DNA from: Cannabis sativa
Lineage: Eukaryota; Streptophyta; Magnoliopsida; Rosales; Cannabaceae
Reading direction: 5' to 3'
DNA: 64,000 bases
Assembly (NCBI RefSeq): GCF_029168945.1
Contig: NC_083605.1
Span: 37,895,280-37,959,279 of the forward strand
Shown: in pieces, positions 23,353-35,731 of the stretch
Numbering within the stretch: position 1 is the stretch's first letter
How the letters are laid out: each line of letters starts with the position of its first letter
Program-made: the position numbers and the translations under genes
Notes under the pieces: generated by a model
Told to the model about the DNA's origin: nothing
Databases searched by the model: none
Seen by the model: the letters and a program-made list of their open reading frames with translations, nothing else

Positions 23353-25700
23353 AACTCCCACTTGCACTAATATAAAATAAAAAGTACATTTCATATAATC
23401 TCAACACCTTGATATGCAGTTCAAGGGTAGTATGTAGTATTCTCTTTGTAATAGGATCTGACAGGTTGCAATCAATACAACCTTTCTCTGTCATTATATT
23501 TCCTTAATCATAAAATTCTTGACATGGTGAAATTCCTCTCTATATGTTTACTCCTCTAGGGATACTGTATTCTTTACTTTTTGGCAGCTACTTCTGTGTT
23601 AGTCAGTAAGTAACACTAGTTGTTAATTCATTAATCGTACAGTGCCAAAAACTGCACAGAACTTTCCATAGGCTGAATAAGTATCTTTCATGTAGTTTTT
23701 CCATTCAGTCTCACTAATGTTAGAGACTTCAGATTAGTTTTTACACTTCTCCAAAATCACTGCTCCACCACCAGAGTAATCATCATCTCATCAATAGAAT
23801 TTTTAGCAATAACGCAACCCCTGAAACTTCATTTGGTGTAGTCTAAGAGGATTAACATACCACCCTTATCGACTAACATATAGTTCCTCTTCTTGATCTT
23901 ATGATTTAGTTGACTATCTTCCAATGTTCTTTTCTTGAATTAGTTTGATACCTACTCATTCCTCCCACTCAACAACAGGTGTCTGGTCTAATGCATAGCA
24001 AAGAATACCTAAGACCTCTCACTGTTGATCCTAAGGAATTCTTTCATTGGATTTTTATCTTTTCTGGAATAGTTAAAACCTTTCCTTAGATAAATAAAAT
24101 CTATGTTTAGAAGTCGAAAAGCTTCCTATAGATTTAGCCATTGGAAAAAAAAGCTCTAGCAATTTACTAAAGTAAGTTGCTTGCATTAGAGTAAGTAAAT
24201 TACCAGGCATACCACAAGCCATAGAATTAGATACACTCAAACATATAATACTAGGAATAGGAAGTTTTGTTAAGTGCATTGAATAGAAATATTTTCAAAA
24301 TCTCCATTCTTGTCCTCGTAAGAGAAAACTTTTGGTTACTCCATATGAATATTTTTAACCATAGTTCTCTTGGCTATATCCATTACTTGTTTAACTAACG
24401 ATGGATTTTAATCGCTAGTGTCTTCCAACTCATAACAGGGTACTGAGTTCCTTGAAACCCTCCCACTATGACAAGGTACTGTGACTTACTATCTAAGAAC
24501 ATAATTGGTATTGTCCTCTTTGATTGTTTCAAGACAATAGAGGCATGGGGATCGTCTTATGTAGAATAGGATGATATAACACTTTTTGAATTAAGAAAAA
24601 AATATCTCTTCTACTTTGCTACTTTATTTTTAGACTTAGTCATTTTCTTAGAAAAGTAGTATTTGTTGAAACAAACACTTTCTTATCTTAATGACCATAT
24701 GATGGTCCACCCCTAATCACTTAGAATAGCTATCAGACATGCAAACCTTAGTTAACAGTTCTTGCTTTTCTTAAGGTCACGATCAGGAAATCCATGATTC
24801 TATTAATGGTTTACACTAAGTATACAACTATTTCATCATTCTGAAATTTTCCTACCGCTACGGTATTTCCCTAGAAGGACTTAGGCAGTTGTTAGTAACT
24901 AATCATAGACCATATACCATCATCAATACGCAAATCAAATTTCTAAGGAGGTAAGTTTGAATACAATTTGAAGTTCAACTTAATGATCTTTGAACTGCAT
25001 ATCCACCAAATATTTCTCCACCCCTATTAGTTTGTAAGATCATTAACCACTTACCTTAATGGTTATTCACCATTACTATAAATTCATGAAATTTCTTAAA
25101 CATTTCAAATTTCTTTGCACAAGGTAAAATTTAGATTGATTGTGTAAAGAATAAAACGAAAACTCATATCCACCCCTGACTGTACATCCATATATCAAAT
25201 ACAAATGATCATACTTTCAAGTGGATATAGGCATATATTCTCTTTGCAAAGAATGATCTTGTCAAAACACTATGTACAAGATTCAAATGCCATAGATACT
25301 AATATGGTTTTGGTCTTTTGATGACTTAGGTTTAGTTACAACAAGGAGTTCTTAGAATAGTTCAAGTGGATCCTGGTCACAGAATACAAAACTCATAATC
25401 CATACATTAACATATAGTTTCGATCCATTGACAAAAAATTGATATTAAAACTTGTGAAAGCCATACTGTATGGACCAATGTATTCTAGATAACTAAAATT
25501 TAAAATTTTTATTTGGAATCTAAAATTTAAAGTCAAAGACTTAAATTTATACCAAATATACAATGAGAAATTATTCAAGCTTCAACCACCGCTACTAATA
25601 TAACTCTAAGTTTAGGTTGCCTAAGTAAGCATATACAAGTAGGAGATTTCTAAGATTGAAGATTTACATCATTTTGGGATAGAATGTCCAGAATATAGTC
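23353..25700 (-). pseudogene. Copia C: PPT and decayed pol
   Basis: Begins with AACTCCCACTTG, the complement of PPT CAAGTGGGAGTT. Read on the minus strand, 23930-24150 still shows end-of-RT/RNase H words of copia pol: MAKSIGSFSTSKH, then LCIRPDT, then MSRYQTNSRKEHW, in three frames with many stops. Further 5' no domain is legible. Copia A carries related sequence in 45231-46930. An old, dead copy. Confidence 0.6.
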
Positions 25701-27072
25701 ATTTGCGCCATTCGATTTCATAAAATAAAATAGGAAGACATCATAAGCAAATGAAGTATAAACCTTTTGTCCATGATATAATTTCTAAGAAATTTCTAAA
25801 TGAAAAAACTAAGAGAAAAAATAAAGGATAATTTTGATTAAAATAAGAAGCCCACGATGTCCCGATAGGCGAGAGTCAAAGTCATTCTTATTTTATAAAC
25901 TTTTTCATTGTTTCATATTGTAAATACTAGTCTAAGTTGTCATCTTTGGATGTACAACTATATGTTACATTTGCTAATACTTATTTGTTGAGATCTAACA
26001 CTATTATGTTTGTCTAATGGATGTCAATCATTTAGGATTTGTCCTATTATAACAACAAATTAAGTTACACCAACAATCAAGACTCAAAATTTTTAACTAT
26101 AATTAATAATAGAAAACAACATGGTTCATTATAAATTCATACACATTTAGAAATTATTATACATTTAGCAAGTACGAAAGACATGTGAAAATACAAAACA
26201 AGCACATCTTAAATAATTTTTAAGGTTTCAACAAACTGATATAGTGTCCCGGTACGTGAAATTCAAAGGAATTATTCATTGAATAGAGTAGTCAGCTCAT
26301 CTAAAATGGACACCATTCTAGCAACCTTTTATCCGATTAAAACAAGAATCAAACGTTGTCTCGGTAGGCGACAGTTAAGGTTATTCTTATTTTATGAGCT
26401 TCCACCATTGTTTCATACTTTGTAAATTTATCTCTAAGTAGTCATCGTAGGGGACAGTCTAATAGAGATGAAAACTTACAAAATACTTATCTTTTGAGAT
26501 CATTACGGTGTTAACCATGTAAGACCAATAATAGAGATCAAATATCCTTATAACTCAAGCTCATTATTTTTAAGAGGTGTATTTTCATTTGATACTTATT
26601 TTAATATATTTGTTTTAACATATATTTCTTTAATCATAATTCCTAATTTAGATAACTCTAAATATAAATTTTAATTTAATATTTATAAAATTATACCCTA
26701 GGAAGATCTAAAAAGTAAAAATTTATTTTCCATTCTTAGTATTAATTTTCCAATAAATATTATGAAAATTACTTAATTTAAGTTGGTTCAAAATTAATTA
26801 TATAATTAATTTTTTTACTCAAATTTAATTTTTTTATAAATTCATACTAATTGAAATCAAAATTTAATGTATTAAAAAATACATTTTCAAAATTCTCATT
26901 AAAATGAAACTAGAAAAATTATTTATGTTGGTCTAAAATTAAATAAATTAATTTTCAACATACATGTAATTTTTCTATTTAATTAAATATCATAAGAAAA
27001 ATATCAAATATTTAAGTGTCTAGAATAAAATGAATTTAAATATTAATTTTCTTATATAATTAAATATATATA
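25701..27072 (-). mobile_element. Copia C: 5' leader remnant
   Basis: AT-rich non-coding sequence matching the leader of copia A (about 42900-44130) in reverse. It keeps the motif read on the minus strand as GACTCTCGCCTA.CGGGAC near 25860, with more diverged copies near 26360 and 26245. The 5' LTR and PBS are missing: the sequence changes abruptly to the Tat1 LTR at 27073. The short open frames here are not coding. Confidence 0.6.
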
Positions 27073-28036
27073 TGTTATACCCAAATTCACTTGCACATCA
27101 GAAAGCGACACTAGTCAATCTCAGAGAATATGAACCAACAGATTTAATGATAATTTTGCCACTAAATACAAAATAAAATAACTCATTAAATATAGAATAA
27201 CTAGAGTATGTCCGTAACTTGCTGACTGAATATTATTAAGCGAGAGAGGGATATACAAACTTTCAATTCATATATTGACGAGAAACCATCTTGTCTCGCA
27301 AGGTATAATCCCAAGGGACCTATAAACGACGCATAGCGAGGCATCTACCTCACTGTATGTAAAGAAGTACTGACAAGGTGAATTTATTGGAACACTTATC
27401 ATATAACCCACATTATAACAACTAAGTATAATAACCTGAAAGACATGATTGTCCAGTCTGCAAGGCCTTATGGTCAAAGAGCAGTTCTTAAATTTGCTCA
27501 GTACACTGGTGCTCATGCCATTGCTGGAATATAAGTAAATTAAGTTATTCATCTATGAACAAGGAAAGATACCTCTAGCGAGATACCTTTGGAAGGGAGT
27601 TACCATTCCTGTTAGCGTTGACTGCCTTAAAGACGGTTTAAATCGCAGCTGTGTGATTTTCTAATGATATCTACACGTATTTAAATGTAACATAATTATA
27701 GCCCACAATTTCGGGAATATTGTTACAGGATTGGAATTTAAATGTAATTAACTGCCTACCTATATTACTATAAATAGGGGTAGATCATACATAAAAGGCG
27801 GACGAAAAATCTTGGAGAGAAAAAGAAGTTTACAGATGGTAAAACCCTAATTTTGTATCCAGAAATATCTGAATAAGATAGACTCATGGACTATGCAGAG
27901 TTAACTACAAAACCATGTAAAAACCTAGTGTCATTTTTGTTTTTATTAGTCTTCTCAAATCTCTTATGATTTCTGTGCAAACTCTATTACGAAAATAGGC
28001 TCATAATGGTTAACGAAAATCTGTGTTAATATATAG
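27073..28036 (+). repeat. 5' LTR of Tat1
   Basis: Begins TGTTATACCCAAATTCAC, a typical Tat-lineage start, and ends just before the PBS-like site at 28039, a length of about 0.96 kb. A promoter-like CTATAAATAGG is at 27768-27778, which would start the genomic RNA near 27800. No target duplication can be tested because copia C is truncated at its left border. The 3' border is placed by the PBS and is good to a few bases. Confidence 0.7.
27769..27776 (+). promoter_or_regulatory. TATA box of Tat1 LTR
   Basis: TATAAATA inside the 5' LTR, about 260 bp before its end, a position that leaves room for R and U5. Confidence 0.6.
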
Positions 28037-28038
28037 TT

Positions 28039-28058
28039 TGGTATTTTCATTGAGAGCC
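28039..28058 (+). other. Primer-binding-site-like sequence of Tat1
   Basis: TGGTATTTTCATTGAGAGCC directly after the LTR. It starts with the TGG needed to pair with a tRNA CCA end and is typical of Tat elements. The tRNA species cannot be named from this alone. Confidence 0.55.
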
Positions 28059-28113
28059 TACGTGATAAAAGCTCAGAGAAATCCCTCGTAACCAAAGAAG
28101 GAATTTTTTCTCC

Positions 28114-30640
28114 ATAGCTGATAATGGTAAAAACGACAATAGTCGTCCTAAAGAGACTAATCGTCGTCCTGGAAAAGAGCCAATGGGCTCAAGAAGGCCA
28201 CCTACTTTAACAACTACACGCTCAGCATGACCAACACATTTAAGAAGAGACCAACAAAATGCTGAGTTGGAGAGAGAGGCAGCTGCAGCTAGGGCGACTC
28301 AAAAAACGCTACACAAAATCAACCTAATCCTAGAGTGAGAAGGTCGCAAGGTAGACCTCTAGGTTCAAGAACCAAGAGGCAGAAGATAGCTCAACAAAAC
28401 CCCCAGATCAACCTGGGGAAACTGGGGATGTTCCAATAGATGAACAACAAAATAATTTGGCACCTTGTTAAGAAGTGCCTTGGAAACCCTGAGGATTCAC
28501 AACCCAAGGAATGAAAACAATTATTTACGGGAGTCTTCTCGTAGGAACGAGAACAAAAGACAACCAGAGACTAGGAAATACGAAATCCCTCGTGTTAACG
28601 AGAGAGATCTTAGGACTCAACCTTGGATAAGCGGGTTACCACTGAGACACCATCAATGTCCTTCTCGCACTGATAGGGAGGAGGCGTATACACACCCCAA
28701 CGGGGGGCATGTATCTAACCATTGCCAAAGGAGAAGACTTGTGCGTGACGAGGCAAGTTTTAGCTCAGGACCTTCACGATCTCGAGATCATAGTAGATCT
28801 ATGCGAGGAGGTGATAGGTCTCACCACAGTAATGATAGAGAAAGTATGAGCACAACTAGGAGCCATCAATCTGTGAGTTACTCAGACACAAGGTCAATAA
28901 GAAACTATGATTAATGACGGCCTGATCTTCATGAGCAATTGAATCGGAGGAAGCCCAATTTACGCAAACATTTCAATTCGAATGAAAAGCAAGATGATCC
29001 AATCCAATTGCGAATCAGTGAGTTAGAAAACAAATTCAAGAAATATCAAGAAGAGAAACTGCCTAATTACAATTTAGATGAAGAGCTTGAACCTTTCCAT
29101 CAAATTATTATGAGCTCTGAATTTCCCCAAGGATTTAAAAACCCTCACGTCTCGCCGTACGATGGGACTACGGATCCAGTCACTCACCTCAACAATTCAA
29201 ATACCATTATGTGAGCCAGCAGTGTCACGAATAACTTACGTTGTATTTTATTCCCCACCTTGCTGACTGGAGCAGCAAACAGATGGTTCAATAAATTCAC
29301 CCATCACTCAATTACGTCTTGGGAATAGTTGTCTAAATATTTCAAGAAACAATTTCAGGTAGCGAGAGATAGGAAACTTGAAGTATCTTCCCTCACTAAC
29401 GTGAAGCAATAACCAGGCGAGTCATTTAAGGCTTACTTGAGTCGATTTAGTATAGGTTCTGCTAGAAATAGAAACTTGAACGACAGTATACAGCTTACTA
29501 CTCTTCAAGAAGGGATTACGACTGACCTCTCGACAGTTGGAGGCAAGCTGTGGGATGACTTACATGGTCTCCCAGTAAAAAACATTACTGAGTTAAATGA
29601 AAGAGCTCAGGTGTTCGTACAAAAAGAGGAAGCAATGAAAGAGATGAAATTGATAAAGATTGGCTCGGGAAATAAACCCAGCACTATCTCAGCAAGTACC
29701 ATCTCGATGAAGGCTGACAGTCCAGGAGGCTCTAGCACTAAGAGAAAAGATGACTCTAAGGAATCAGCCAACGGTTAAAAAAACAAAGAAGAAGCGCAAT
29801 AAGTACATGCCAATTTACACTATTTATACCGAGCTTAATGAAACTCGCGAAAATATATTCCTCCCACATGAGCACAAGGTTGCATTTTTCAAGATTAAGC
29901 CCATGAGGCATGCGAGGCACAAACAGGATGCAACAAAATTCTATAGATTTCACAAGGACATAGGGCATACAACTGATGAATGTCGTCAGTTGAAAGACGA
30001 GATCGAGAGCCTCATCTTGTGTGGTTACTTTCAACAGTATGTAAAGCAACAAGGTAATCGACAAAACCAGCCAAATCCACCCAATAACCTGGGCAACCAA
30101 AGATTACAACCTCCACCAGTTGAAGGAGAGCACATTTTGGTTATCTTGGGAGGGTCACTTCTCGCTGGAGAAAGTAGTAATGCCCAGAAGAGATATGTCA
30201 AGGAAATCAAAAACAAGCAGTCAATTTTCACATTAGAACCATCAAAGAAAGCTAAGACTGAAGAACCTCCAATTGTTTTGGAGGAAGACATAGAGCACGT
30301 GAGGTATCCACACGTCGACCCACTTAAAATTATAATCCATCATGCCAACAAAAGAACAAAAAGAGTGTTGGTGGATAATGGAAGTTCAGTGAATATCCTT
30401 TACAAGATACACTGAAGAAAATGGGATTGCAAAATGCAAAGTTAAAACTTTACATGGTGAATTTGTGCGAATTCACTCGGGATAGTGTCGTCAGTCAAGG
30501 AATTATCGAGCTCCCGTAAACTTTGGGCGAGCCACCTATATCCACAAAATTGATGCAATATTTTCTAGTTGTTGACATACCATCAGCCTACAACATATTG
30601 TTGGGTCTTCCTGCACTAATTTGACTAGGGAAAGTTAGTT
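28114..30640 (+). pseudogene. gag: Gag and protease of Tat1
   Basis: Gag of the Tat lineage followed by the aspartic protease. The likely start codon at 28114 is now ATA (ATA GCT GAT AAT GGT). An Arg/Ser-rich N-terminal part (28465-28914) precedes the capsid region: PHVSPYDGTTDPVTHL (29140-29190), LTGAANRWFNKF (29265), [10 protein letters not shown] (29420). A CCHC-like segment is reduced to [16 protein letters not shown] (29937). The protease has [13 protein letters not shown] (about 30367-30405), with Asn in place of the usual Ser/Thr after Asp, and ends [10 protein letters not shown]. Several in-frame TAA/TAG/TGA stops and slips break it (29212, 29326, 29411, 30413). Confidence 0.85.
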
Positions 30641-32308
30641 CAATTAAACACTTGCCTTTAATCAAACACCGGCAGGTGTAGGTGTAATGCGAGGTGACCA
30701 ACTATTGGCTCAGGAATGGTATTGCATAGAGCTACAAAATAAAAAGGCCAGCCATCAGTTAATAGCAGTCATAATAAAGGAAAGCGAGAAACAGGACGAG
30801 AATCTAAATCCTCAAGTTCAAGATGAAAAGAACTTGTTAAAACCAATCGAGGAATTGGAAGAAGTTATTTTAGATCCCGAAAATCCCACAAAGTGTGTAT
30901 TCATCGGGATAAATTGGAAGAAAAACTAATATAGCAATTAATAAGTTTTCTGAAGGCAAACCAGGATCAGTTTACCTAGAGCCGTTCAGATATGATAGGG
31001 ATTGACCCTAAAGTTATTTCTCATCACTTAAATATCGACCCAAATTACTCAGCTAAGAGACAGAAAAGACAGCCATTGGATTCTGAAAGACAAGGGGCAC
31101 TCAAAGAGGAAGTGGATAAGTTGTTGACTAACGACTTTATTCGCGAGGCATTCTACCGCTCGTGGATACCTAATCCTGTCCTTGTCGTAAAACCAAATGG
31201 AACCTGGAGAGCTTGTATTGACTTTTCAGATTTAAACAAAGCATGTCCAAAGGATTGCTTTCCACTACAAGGATTGACAAGTTAGTGGATGCAACTGCTG
31301 GACACAAGCTAATGACATTCATGGACGCATATTCTTGATATTACCAGATCAAAATGCAAGTCCCTTATCAAGAGCATACAAGCTTCGTAACCAACACGAG
31401 ACTTTATTGTTACAAAGTTATTCCTTTTGGTTTGAAGAACTCCGTGGCAACATATCAGTGACTAGTAAATGAGATGTTTGAAAAGTGAATAGGAAGGAAC
31501 ATGGAGGTCTACGTCGATGATATGTTGGTAAAGTCAGTAAAAAGTAAAGATCATACAAAAGACCTCGCAGTGCTTTGAGATACTAAAAAAGTACGATATG
31601 AAACTCAACCCAAAGAAGTGTTCCTTTTGAGTCATCCTCAGGAAAATTTTTGGGATTTATAGTCAACGTGAAGGGAATTGAGGCGAATCTTAAAAAATTA
31701 ATGCATTGCTAGAAATGCCATCGCCCATAAAACTGAAGGAAGTCCAGTCCTTAACAAGAAGAATGGCAACTCTAAACAGATTCATCTCAAAATTAACTGA
31801 CAAGAGCCTACCATTCTTCAATGTTTTGCGATGCAACAAAAAGTTTGAATGGACAGACGAGTGCAAGGAAGCCTTTACAAACATAAAGAAACATCTATCA
31901 ACACCTTCGTTATTGGCCAAACTAAAAACTGGAGAGACTTTACTCCTCTACTTGGCTATCTCAGAGAATGTGATTAGTGCAACATTAGTGTTAGTACAGG
32001 GAAAGCACCAGCAACCAGTTTACTATGTTAGCAAAAGGTTACTAGCGGTAGAATCGAGATATCGCCCTCTTGAAAAACTTACCCTATGCCTAATCCATAC
32101 ATCTGTCAAATTAAGACTTTACATCCAAGCACATCCAACAAAGGTGTTAACTAACCAACCCCTAAGACAAGTTTTGTCAAAACCAAACGCTTCTGGAAGA
32201 TTGATAGAATGGTCTATTGAACAGGGGCAGTTCGACATAACATATCACCCACCAACATCCATCAAGGGCCAAGCTTTCGTAGATTTCTTAATAGAAGGGA
32301 TAGTTTGA
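30641..32308 (+). pseudogene. pol: Reverse transcriptase and RNase H of Tat1
   Basis: RT motifs: MIGIDPKVISHHLNI (30992), DSERQGALKEEV, FIREAFY, PNPVLVVKPNGTWRACIDFS, DLNKACPKD, then after a slip VIPFGLKNSVATYQ and NMEVYVDDMLVKS (about 31500-31535), with the YVDD active site intact. RNase H follows in one open frame (31706-32308): LYLAISENVISATLV, YYVSKRLLAVESRY, then YHPPTSIKGQAFVDFL. In Tat elements this first RNase H has lost its catalytic residues and acts as a tether; here too the first Asp is replaced (LYLAIS). Slips near 31270, 31565 and 31680. Confidence 0.85.
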
Positions 32309-33790
32309 GATGAAAATCCACTCGACCAGTGAGATGTGGAAACTTGGAAGTTGTACGTGGATGGAGCATCTAATGAAAATGGCTCGAGTGCAGGGGTGAT
32401 ACTGATCTCACCAGAAAACTTTAAGTTTCACTATGCCCTTGGATTCTAATTTGACACTTCAGAAAACGAGGTTGAGCATGAAGCCTTGGTAGCTTCTTTG
32501 AAAATAGCTAAAGTGTTAAAGATCAATAATCTTACGTGTTACAGTGACTCGCAGTTAATAGTAAACTAAGTTCTAGGCGAATACTAGGCAAAGGGTTTAA
32601 AAATGGGAAAATAGTTGGAGAAGGTTCAAAAAAACTTGGAAAAGTTTGACTATTTTAAAAACGAACAAATTCCAAGAGAACAAAAATCTAATGCCGACTT
32701 AAGATGAGAGTGGAAAGGTTATGCAGAGGTTTTTTGTGGGGCACTAAAGATGAGAGACTTAAGATACACATGACTTCTTGGGAGAAAGTGTGTCTTCCCA
32801 AAGCCTATGGAGGTCTTGGTTTCAAAGAAGGAGCCAAATGGAACTATGCTATGCTCTCCAAGTATGTTTGGGCTATAATGGAAAAGAAGGATCTTCTTTG
32901 GGTTCAATGGGTTAACCTCATCTATCTCAAAGACAATCCCTTCTGGTCTCACATTTAAAAACCAGACTCGAGCTGGTATTGGAAAAAGCTATGCAAGCTG
33001 CGGCGTATTTTTCCAAGGGAGGACATAATGAAGGCAGGTAAAACAGGTAATTTCAGGGCGACCTTATTGTATAACAGCCTTCTTAAACAGGATTGTGATA
33101 GCTATTATAAGGCTATTTGGAATTACCTGAATTTGCCTAAACACCGATTTGTGTTATGGAAAATTGTGAATTCTCATCTTCTCACTCGTGACAATCTCAG
33201 GAAGTTTCATGTTGAGATTGTAACTTGGAGCTGCCCGGTTTGTGGTGATCATTTGGAAACACATGACCACCTGTTCTTCACTTGTAGTCTCTCGCAAAGA
33301 GTGCTATCTAGCATTTTTGTTTGGCTCGGTTACACGGCCTGGCCGAACACTCTTGAGGTCTGGAAAAAATGGCTCACTCTCAAGCCTTTGGGGTTACAAA
33401 GAAGCATCAATATTGCCATCCTTGCAGCCACTTGCTAAAGTATATGAGTAAATAGGAATAGGTGTATCTGAAGGTTGCTCAAAAACTGTCAATTTGGTTG
33501 TTGCAGAAGTGAAGAGTATAGTTGTATATAGATTGAATCTTCTAAATAATAAACAGATTACTAGACAGGAGAGAGCCTATTTGAATAGATTACAATGTAA
33601 TTAATTTGTTTCTTTGTATTGTTTTGAGGGCAGTTTTTGTCCTTGTGAGGCTTGAGGGTGTATTTGCTTGTTGATTAATGAAGTTTCTTCTTCGTGATCA
33701 AAAAAAAAAAAAATCTAATGCCGACGCCTTGGTAAAACTGGCCTCGCAGAACAAACTTGATAAGTAGAATTTGGTACCTATAGAAGTGTT
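32309..33790 (+). pseudogene. pol: Second (archaeal-type) RNase H of Tat1, split by a LINE
   Basis: Tat elements carry an extra, active-type RNase H after the first. Here WKLYVDGASNENGSSAGVIL gives the first Asp (about 32340), ENEVEHEALVASLKIA the Glu, and CYSDSQLIVN the next Asp. The frame reaches PREQKSNAD at 32698, is interrupted by the LINE, and resumes at 33709 with SNADALVKLASQNK. Stops: TAA or TAG in place of Gln at several points (for example after QLIVN). Domain order RT-RH-aRH-IN is diagnostic of the Tat lineage. Confidence 0.85.
32699..33708 (+). mobile_element. 5'-truncated LINE inserted in Tat1
   Basis: About 1.0 kb, ending in an A-run (33700-33713 including the duplication) and flanked by a 17-bp direct repeat AAAAATCTAATGCCGAC (32682-32698 and 33709-33725). 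It encodes the 3' part of a plant LINE: RGFLWGTKDERLKIHMTSW, VCLPKAYGGLGFK, then zf-RVT (LPKHRFVLWKIVNSHLLTRD, CPVCGD, HDHLFFTC). Two open frames (32704-32958, 33028-33438) are separated by one stop. It lacks the endonuclease and RT core, so it is a dead-on-arrival copy. It is a different subfamily from the LINE at 3820, which carries RVT_3. Confidence 0.92.
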
Positions 33791-34762
33791 AAGAGAACCA
33801 TGTATATGTGAAAAAGAAGAAGTTGAGATGATTGATGCCTCGCCTACATGGATGAAGCCCATAGTTAACTATCTACTCAACGAAGAACTTTCAGCAGATA
33901 AAAACGAGGCATGAAAATTCTTATATTCAGTGCCTCGCTACACGATAGTTGAAGGCAAATTGAATAGGAAGGGTTATTTAATGCCTCTACTACGGTGTGT
34001 TCTCCCCACAAAAGCAAGTGAGATAATCAAAGAGATCCACGATGGATTTTGTGGAGAACATGCAAGTTAGCAAAGCTTGTCAAAGAAAATAATTTTACAA
34101 GGATACTACTGGCCGATAATAAATGAAGACACACGAATTTGTCAAAAGGTGCGATAAGTTTTAAAGATTTTCACATATACCTCGCGTACCACCAATAGAA
34201 CTAAAAATGATAACCTTTCCATACACATTTGCAACATGGGGGATTTATTTGATTAGGGCACTGCCCACAGGGCGAGGAGGAGAAAAGTACACAGTGGTGG
34301 CCATTGATTTCTTCACAAAGTGAACAGAGGATGAACCTCTGGTTTCCATAACCTGCTAGAAAGTTCTCGGCGTTGTCGTCAAGAACATAATTTGTAGATT
34401 TGGAATACCAATTCAGATAGTATCTGATAATGGAACTTAGTTTTATGGTGAGTTATATACTGAGTTCTGCGAAAGGAATAAAATTATTAAGAGCTTATTG
34501 TCAGTCTCAAGGCCTCAAGCAAATGGATAAGTAGAATTTGTTAATAAACCTTGAAGGATACTATTAAAGAGAAGTTGGACGATGCAAAGGGTAGATGGGT
34601 AGATGAACTACCACAAGTACTTTGGGCTCACATAATGACTGAGAAAACAGCAGCAGGGCATACTCCATTCTTGCAGGCATTTGGCTCGGAGGCAATGCTG
34701 CCAGTAGAAGTTAATATTGCGACCCACAAACGATATTTATATAATCACGAAGAAAATGTTGT
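33791..34762 (+). pseudogene. pol: Integrase of Tat1
   Basis: Zinc-binding part: PLLRCVLPTKASEIIKEIHD and GFCGEHAS, then LQGYYWP (33980-34110). The core is heavily shifted: a VVAIDFFTK-like first Asp near 34305, IVSDNGT with the second Asp near 34420, and QANG.VEFVNKTLKD near 34520. A final open frame 34551-34862 has DDAKGRWVDELPQVLWAH and PFLQAFGSEAMLPVEV. After AMLPVEVNIATHKR the reading turns AT-rich, so the C-terminal domain is missing. Not functional. Confidence 0.8.
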
Positions 34763-35731
34763 AATCTCTCTTTCTGATGTAGTTTTTAAAATTTCATTAT
34801 TATTGACAAACCTAAAGTATTTTTCATGTAATTACAAAGTTTTATTCTTTAAAATTACTTAAGGGGCATATATATGTCAATTGAAATTTATCTAGAAATA
34901 CATAATATATTGCAAACCTACTTCACTTTAAAATTTTTAAAGTTTTTCAAGTAATTGATTGAAGTTGTCTACAGACAATGTAAAGTCAAAAATTAAACCT
35001 TTCTTGTGAGAAAGGAAAATCAAAAAGTAGCATTTGTAAATGATATTTAACTCATAAAAATAACATTAAGCTACATGCGAGGTTGAATATTTAACGGCTC
35101 GCATTTTATAGGAATGTATTAAACAAGGTACCAAGGTGCCTTGAAAAAATACTTAACCTTAAATATGAATAGAAGGAGTAATAATTATTCATACAGGGAA
35201 TCAAAAATGTACAAAGTAATTCACAAGATGAATTATTTAAAGTATGTTTAAGTTTGGTTAAAGTAAAATATAACTGTTTACGTGAAGTAGATTTGATAAA
35301 CTGCTCGCAAATGGAAACCAAAGCAAATGACAACTGCTCGCATACATAGTAGATTATTAACCACTTAAGCAATATTAAAGGAAAAACGAGACCAATGGAA
35401 ATGCTCACTTAAAGTATCTTAATTTTGATCAAAATAGAATTGTTTAAGTTGTGAATAAAAATGCAAACAAGCAAATATATTAAGTTCAAGAATAAATATG
35501 TGAGGCAATAAATAAAAAGAAATTAAAGAAAAGAAAAGTTGGCCATCCAACAATGCAAATTTGTCTTTACAAAAAAGTGCCACAAGGGGCAAACCATTGT
35601 CTCGGCCAAAAGACCATTTCCTTAAATAAAAAAAATATAAAAATAGTTAAAAACAAAGCCTACATCGTATTAAATTTTGACAGGTCTTCTTCTTCTTCCT
35701 CTTGTGCGGCCTCTTCTTCAACTTTCTTGGC
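34763..35731. other. Tat1 3' non-coding region
   Basis: AT-rich sequence between the truncated integrase and the end of the antisense ORF. I see no domain. Scattered words such as ACTGCTCGCA and GCTCGCA recur around 35090-35340. In Tat elements this is the spacer before the extra antisense gene. Confidence 0.5.

Noticed and set aside
27268..27552. 94-codon minus-strand frame in the Tat1 LTR
   Set aside because: Lies wholly in the U3 part of the LTR, with no domain.
32719..32952. Minus-strand frame in the LINE insert
   Set aside because: Shadow of the plus-strand LINE protein.
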